Assembly (NCBI RefSeq): GCF_001280085.1
Contig: NZ_LGED01000210.1
Coordinates: 1-64,000, forward strand
Reading direction: 5' to 3'
Source: Saccharothrix sp. NRRL B-16348
GTDB taxonomy: Bacteria; Actinomycetota; Actinomycetes; Mycobacteriales; Pseudonocardiaceae
Length of the DNA: 64,000 bases
In this document: positions 63,401 through 64,000 of the stretch, one piece after another
Layout: each line of letters begins with the position of its first letter
Position numbering within the stretch: position 1 is the stretch's first letter
Program-made: the position numbers and the translations under genes
The notes under the pieces: generated by a model
What the model saw: the letters and a program-made list of their open reading frames with translations, nothing else
Database searches by the model: none
What the model was told of the DNA's origin: nothing

Positions 63401-64000
63401 CCGGTCCCGACGCCGGCAGCCAGGTCAGCGTGAAGTTGGGCAAGGACAAGGCGACCTTCGTCGGCGTCCAGACCGTCAACCACGGCAAGCCCGGCGCGTT
63501 GACCGGCAGTGACGATCGCGCGGTCGAGCTGAACGGCAGCTCGCACATCCGCCTGCCCGACCAGACCGTGAACAAGCACCGCGACCTGGCCATCGAGCTG
63601 TGGTTCCGGACGTCGTCCGCCGGTCCGCTGATCGGCTACCAGGACAAGCCGCTCGGCGAGACGCCGACGGCGGGCGCGCCGCTGCTCTACATCGGCTCCG
63701 ACGGCAGGCTGCGCGGCCAGTTCCACACCGGCGCGGCGACGCCGACGCCGATCACCAGCGCCGCGGACAAGGTCGTCAGGGACGGCCAGTGGCACCACGT
63801 GGTGCTGTCCGGTTCGCTGGCGACCCAGACGCTCTACCTCGACGGTGAGGTCGTCGGCTCGATCGAGGGTGTGATCGACCACCCGCGCCTGGAGTACGTG
63901 CAGGTCGGCGCGGCCCACACGATCAACGCGCACCCGTCGATCGGCGCCGGCCGCACCACGCTGGCGGGCGAGGTCGACGAGGTCGCCCTGTACGCCCGGC
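60421..64000 (+). CDS. Secreted RHS/YD-repeat protein with LamG domain, 3' truncated by window end
   Basis: The frame opens with ATG 60421 and stays open to the last base, at least 1193 aa. It begins with a basic N-terminus and a hydrophobic segment (FLLPLLGLFLTATLVVGVG), then a DNWDMP-like motif typical of actinobacterial wall-associated RHS proteins. A beta-rich region with repeated VYPVLVDPS-type strands follows, then a DUF6531-like RHS entry (ELNVARTYNSLDPRRDLAFGTGWSSRYDM) and YD repeats (YRYDADRLLEACNPDG, CTRYQYGNG). A LamG/concanavalin-like domain follows (SYWRLGEAAGPDAG, GQWHHVVLSGSLATQTLYLDGEVVGS). The C-terminal toxin or tip domain lies beyond the window, so whether it is a polymorphic toxin or a structural wall protein cannot be decided. 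Confidence 0.9.
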   Translation, partial: MVGRRAARFRAPKFLLPLLGLFLTATLVVGVGGPTFPWSPGSGKDDPSELTELLERARDLARDQESGSAEGLTDSSESRDGNWDMPVSEQSKHARPAAQRLDDVVRNEAKVVDAPTNPTGFDADTSVEDPARRGRNERTFRNTDGTHTTEFSNTPVNHQLPDGTWAPIDSTLVDDGAGWHNASDQVDVRFARSSAAGDLVRIRLDGDHELAYGLSGARDVAGQASGTTVTYPGVADRTDLRVESVSGGAKETMVLQDRAAARSWSFPLRLKGLSARIVDGAVSLVDGSGAERMRIPAGYMVDSAPVTDTSGPATSHGVRYELADNGGTLRVVLDQAWLDDPKRVYPVLVDPSVFEGRGTQSMYIAGSTRVNNPSELRIGLDGGVSYTSYVAFPDVVTRLRNHKVFGAALQVVNFDSTTCQPRPLAVHPVTQDWSNGLNGPALGAPIAGASFSHGFIALGQTRSACPAAQEVVDLGTGGQQLIQDWVKGGLNHGLALRAGDYRNNGGFKKFTGSNSANPPKLYVTHSPYDARYVIDQPIPNPPVTRVQNGIVKITVTNTGASTWTPASYDLAYKLFDANTNQQLATVRSAGLPRDVPPGDTVTLDAVVEKRDQGVYVLDFSMRHNAVMFTDEQVAPARITLQIFNIPPVVSEQYPPAGHSVETLRPQLWAKGEDHENNPLHYRFEVCERDDQGNPVSCFDSGRQPNVYWTVPDGKLRWDKVYLWRTWLWDGQSESEGLPFSALLSSVPQPEVTSRLGNAPYTGNGLGFDPMVGNYTTAAVDATTATVGPELNVARTYNSLDPRRDLAFGTGWSSRYDMRVVADADGSGNVIVTYPDGQQIRFGRNPDGSYTAPPGRFATLTPIPEAETGGWRLVDKDRTLYSFRADGVLKSIKDSAARHVELVYDIDGKLWKAISRTSNRTLTFRWSGNHVVEVKTEPVDGAALTWVYRYDADRLLEACNPDGHCTRYQYGNGSHYRSVVLDSRPDSYWRLGEAAGPDAGSQVSVKLGKDKATFVGVQTVNHGKPGALTGSDDRAVELNGSSHIRLPDQTVNKHRDLAIELWFRTSSAGPLIGYQDKPLGETPTAGAPLLYIGSDGRLRGQFHTGAATPTPITSAADKVVRDGQWHHVVLSGSLATQTLYLDGEVVGSIEGVIDHPRLEYVQVGAAHTINAHPSIGAGRTTLAGEVDEVALYAR
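61183..61214 (+). repeat. Perfect 14-bp inverted repeat inside the RHS coding sequence
   Basis: CTCCAAGACCGAGC (61183-61196) and its exact complement at 61201-61214 enclose a 4-nt loop (TGCC). It encodes VLQDRAAARSWS in the RHS protein without breaking the frame. It would form a very stable mRNA hairpin; function unknown. Confidence 0.75.

Overview
The DNA is very GC-rich with strong third-position GC bias, GTG and even TTG starts, and long chains of genes overlapping by 4 nt. Secreted carbohydrate-active proteins, SARP and LuxR regulators and two biosynthetic clusters point to a filamentous actinobacterium. A Pseudonocardiales genus (Saccharothrix, Lentzea or Actinosynnema type) is my guess from general resemblance; no rRNA or tRNA is present to prove it.

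Layout. 0-4.6 kb: the end of a GH62 arabinofuranosidase with a ricin-type lectin, a LuxR regulator divergent from a FAD/NAD(P)-binding protein, and a small secreted cellulose-binding (CBM2) protein. 4.8-24.9 kb: an NRPS/PKS operon on the minus strand. Read from 24.9 kb downwards it is A-T-C-A-T-C, then A(Thr)-T, then KS-AT-KR-ACP, a luciferase-like monooxygenase, an MFS exporter, a C-A-T protein whose A domain has lost its core motifs, an SDR and a stand-alone A domain. The KR lacks its catalytic Tyr and no thioesterase or reductive release domain is visible.

25.2-37.6 kb: an accessory region. It holds IS30 debris, a four-TM membrane protein and a P-loop/Sel1-repeat NTPase that share an N-terminal VQAG-type motif, a mycothiol-dependent-type enzyme, and a TPR-CHAT (caspase-like) protein divergent from a small Cys-containing protein and a membrane protein. 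This looks like a biological-conflict (immunity) island. 37.9-40.6 kb: a secreted GH2 enzyme with ricin-type lectin repeats and two LacI-like operators upstream.

41.3-55.0 kb: a compact thiopeptide cluster of the lactazole type. A SARP/NB-ARC/TPR regulator is divergent from four tandem small precursor-peptide genes. These are followed by a hairpin and six translationally coupled enzyme genes: LanB-like glutamyl transferase, pyridine synthase-like protein, ThiF/RRE partner, YcaO cyclodehydratase, an extra nitroreductase-like protein, and an elimination-plus-dehydrogenase fusion. Three precursors keep the same Ser1...Ser10-Cys-Cys-Cys core register, which would give a 26-membered ring of the micrococcin/thiostrepton size; the fourth core is short and different.

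55.2-64 kb: an SRPBCC protein, more IS30 debris abutting a truncated secreted protein, an ankyrin fragment, a large secreted tachylectin/beta-propeller protein, and the 5' part of a secreted RHS/YD-repeat giant protein with a LamG domain that runs off the window. No CRISPR array, tRNA or rRNA was seen.
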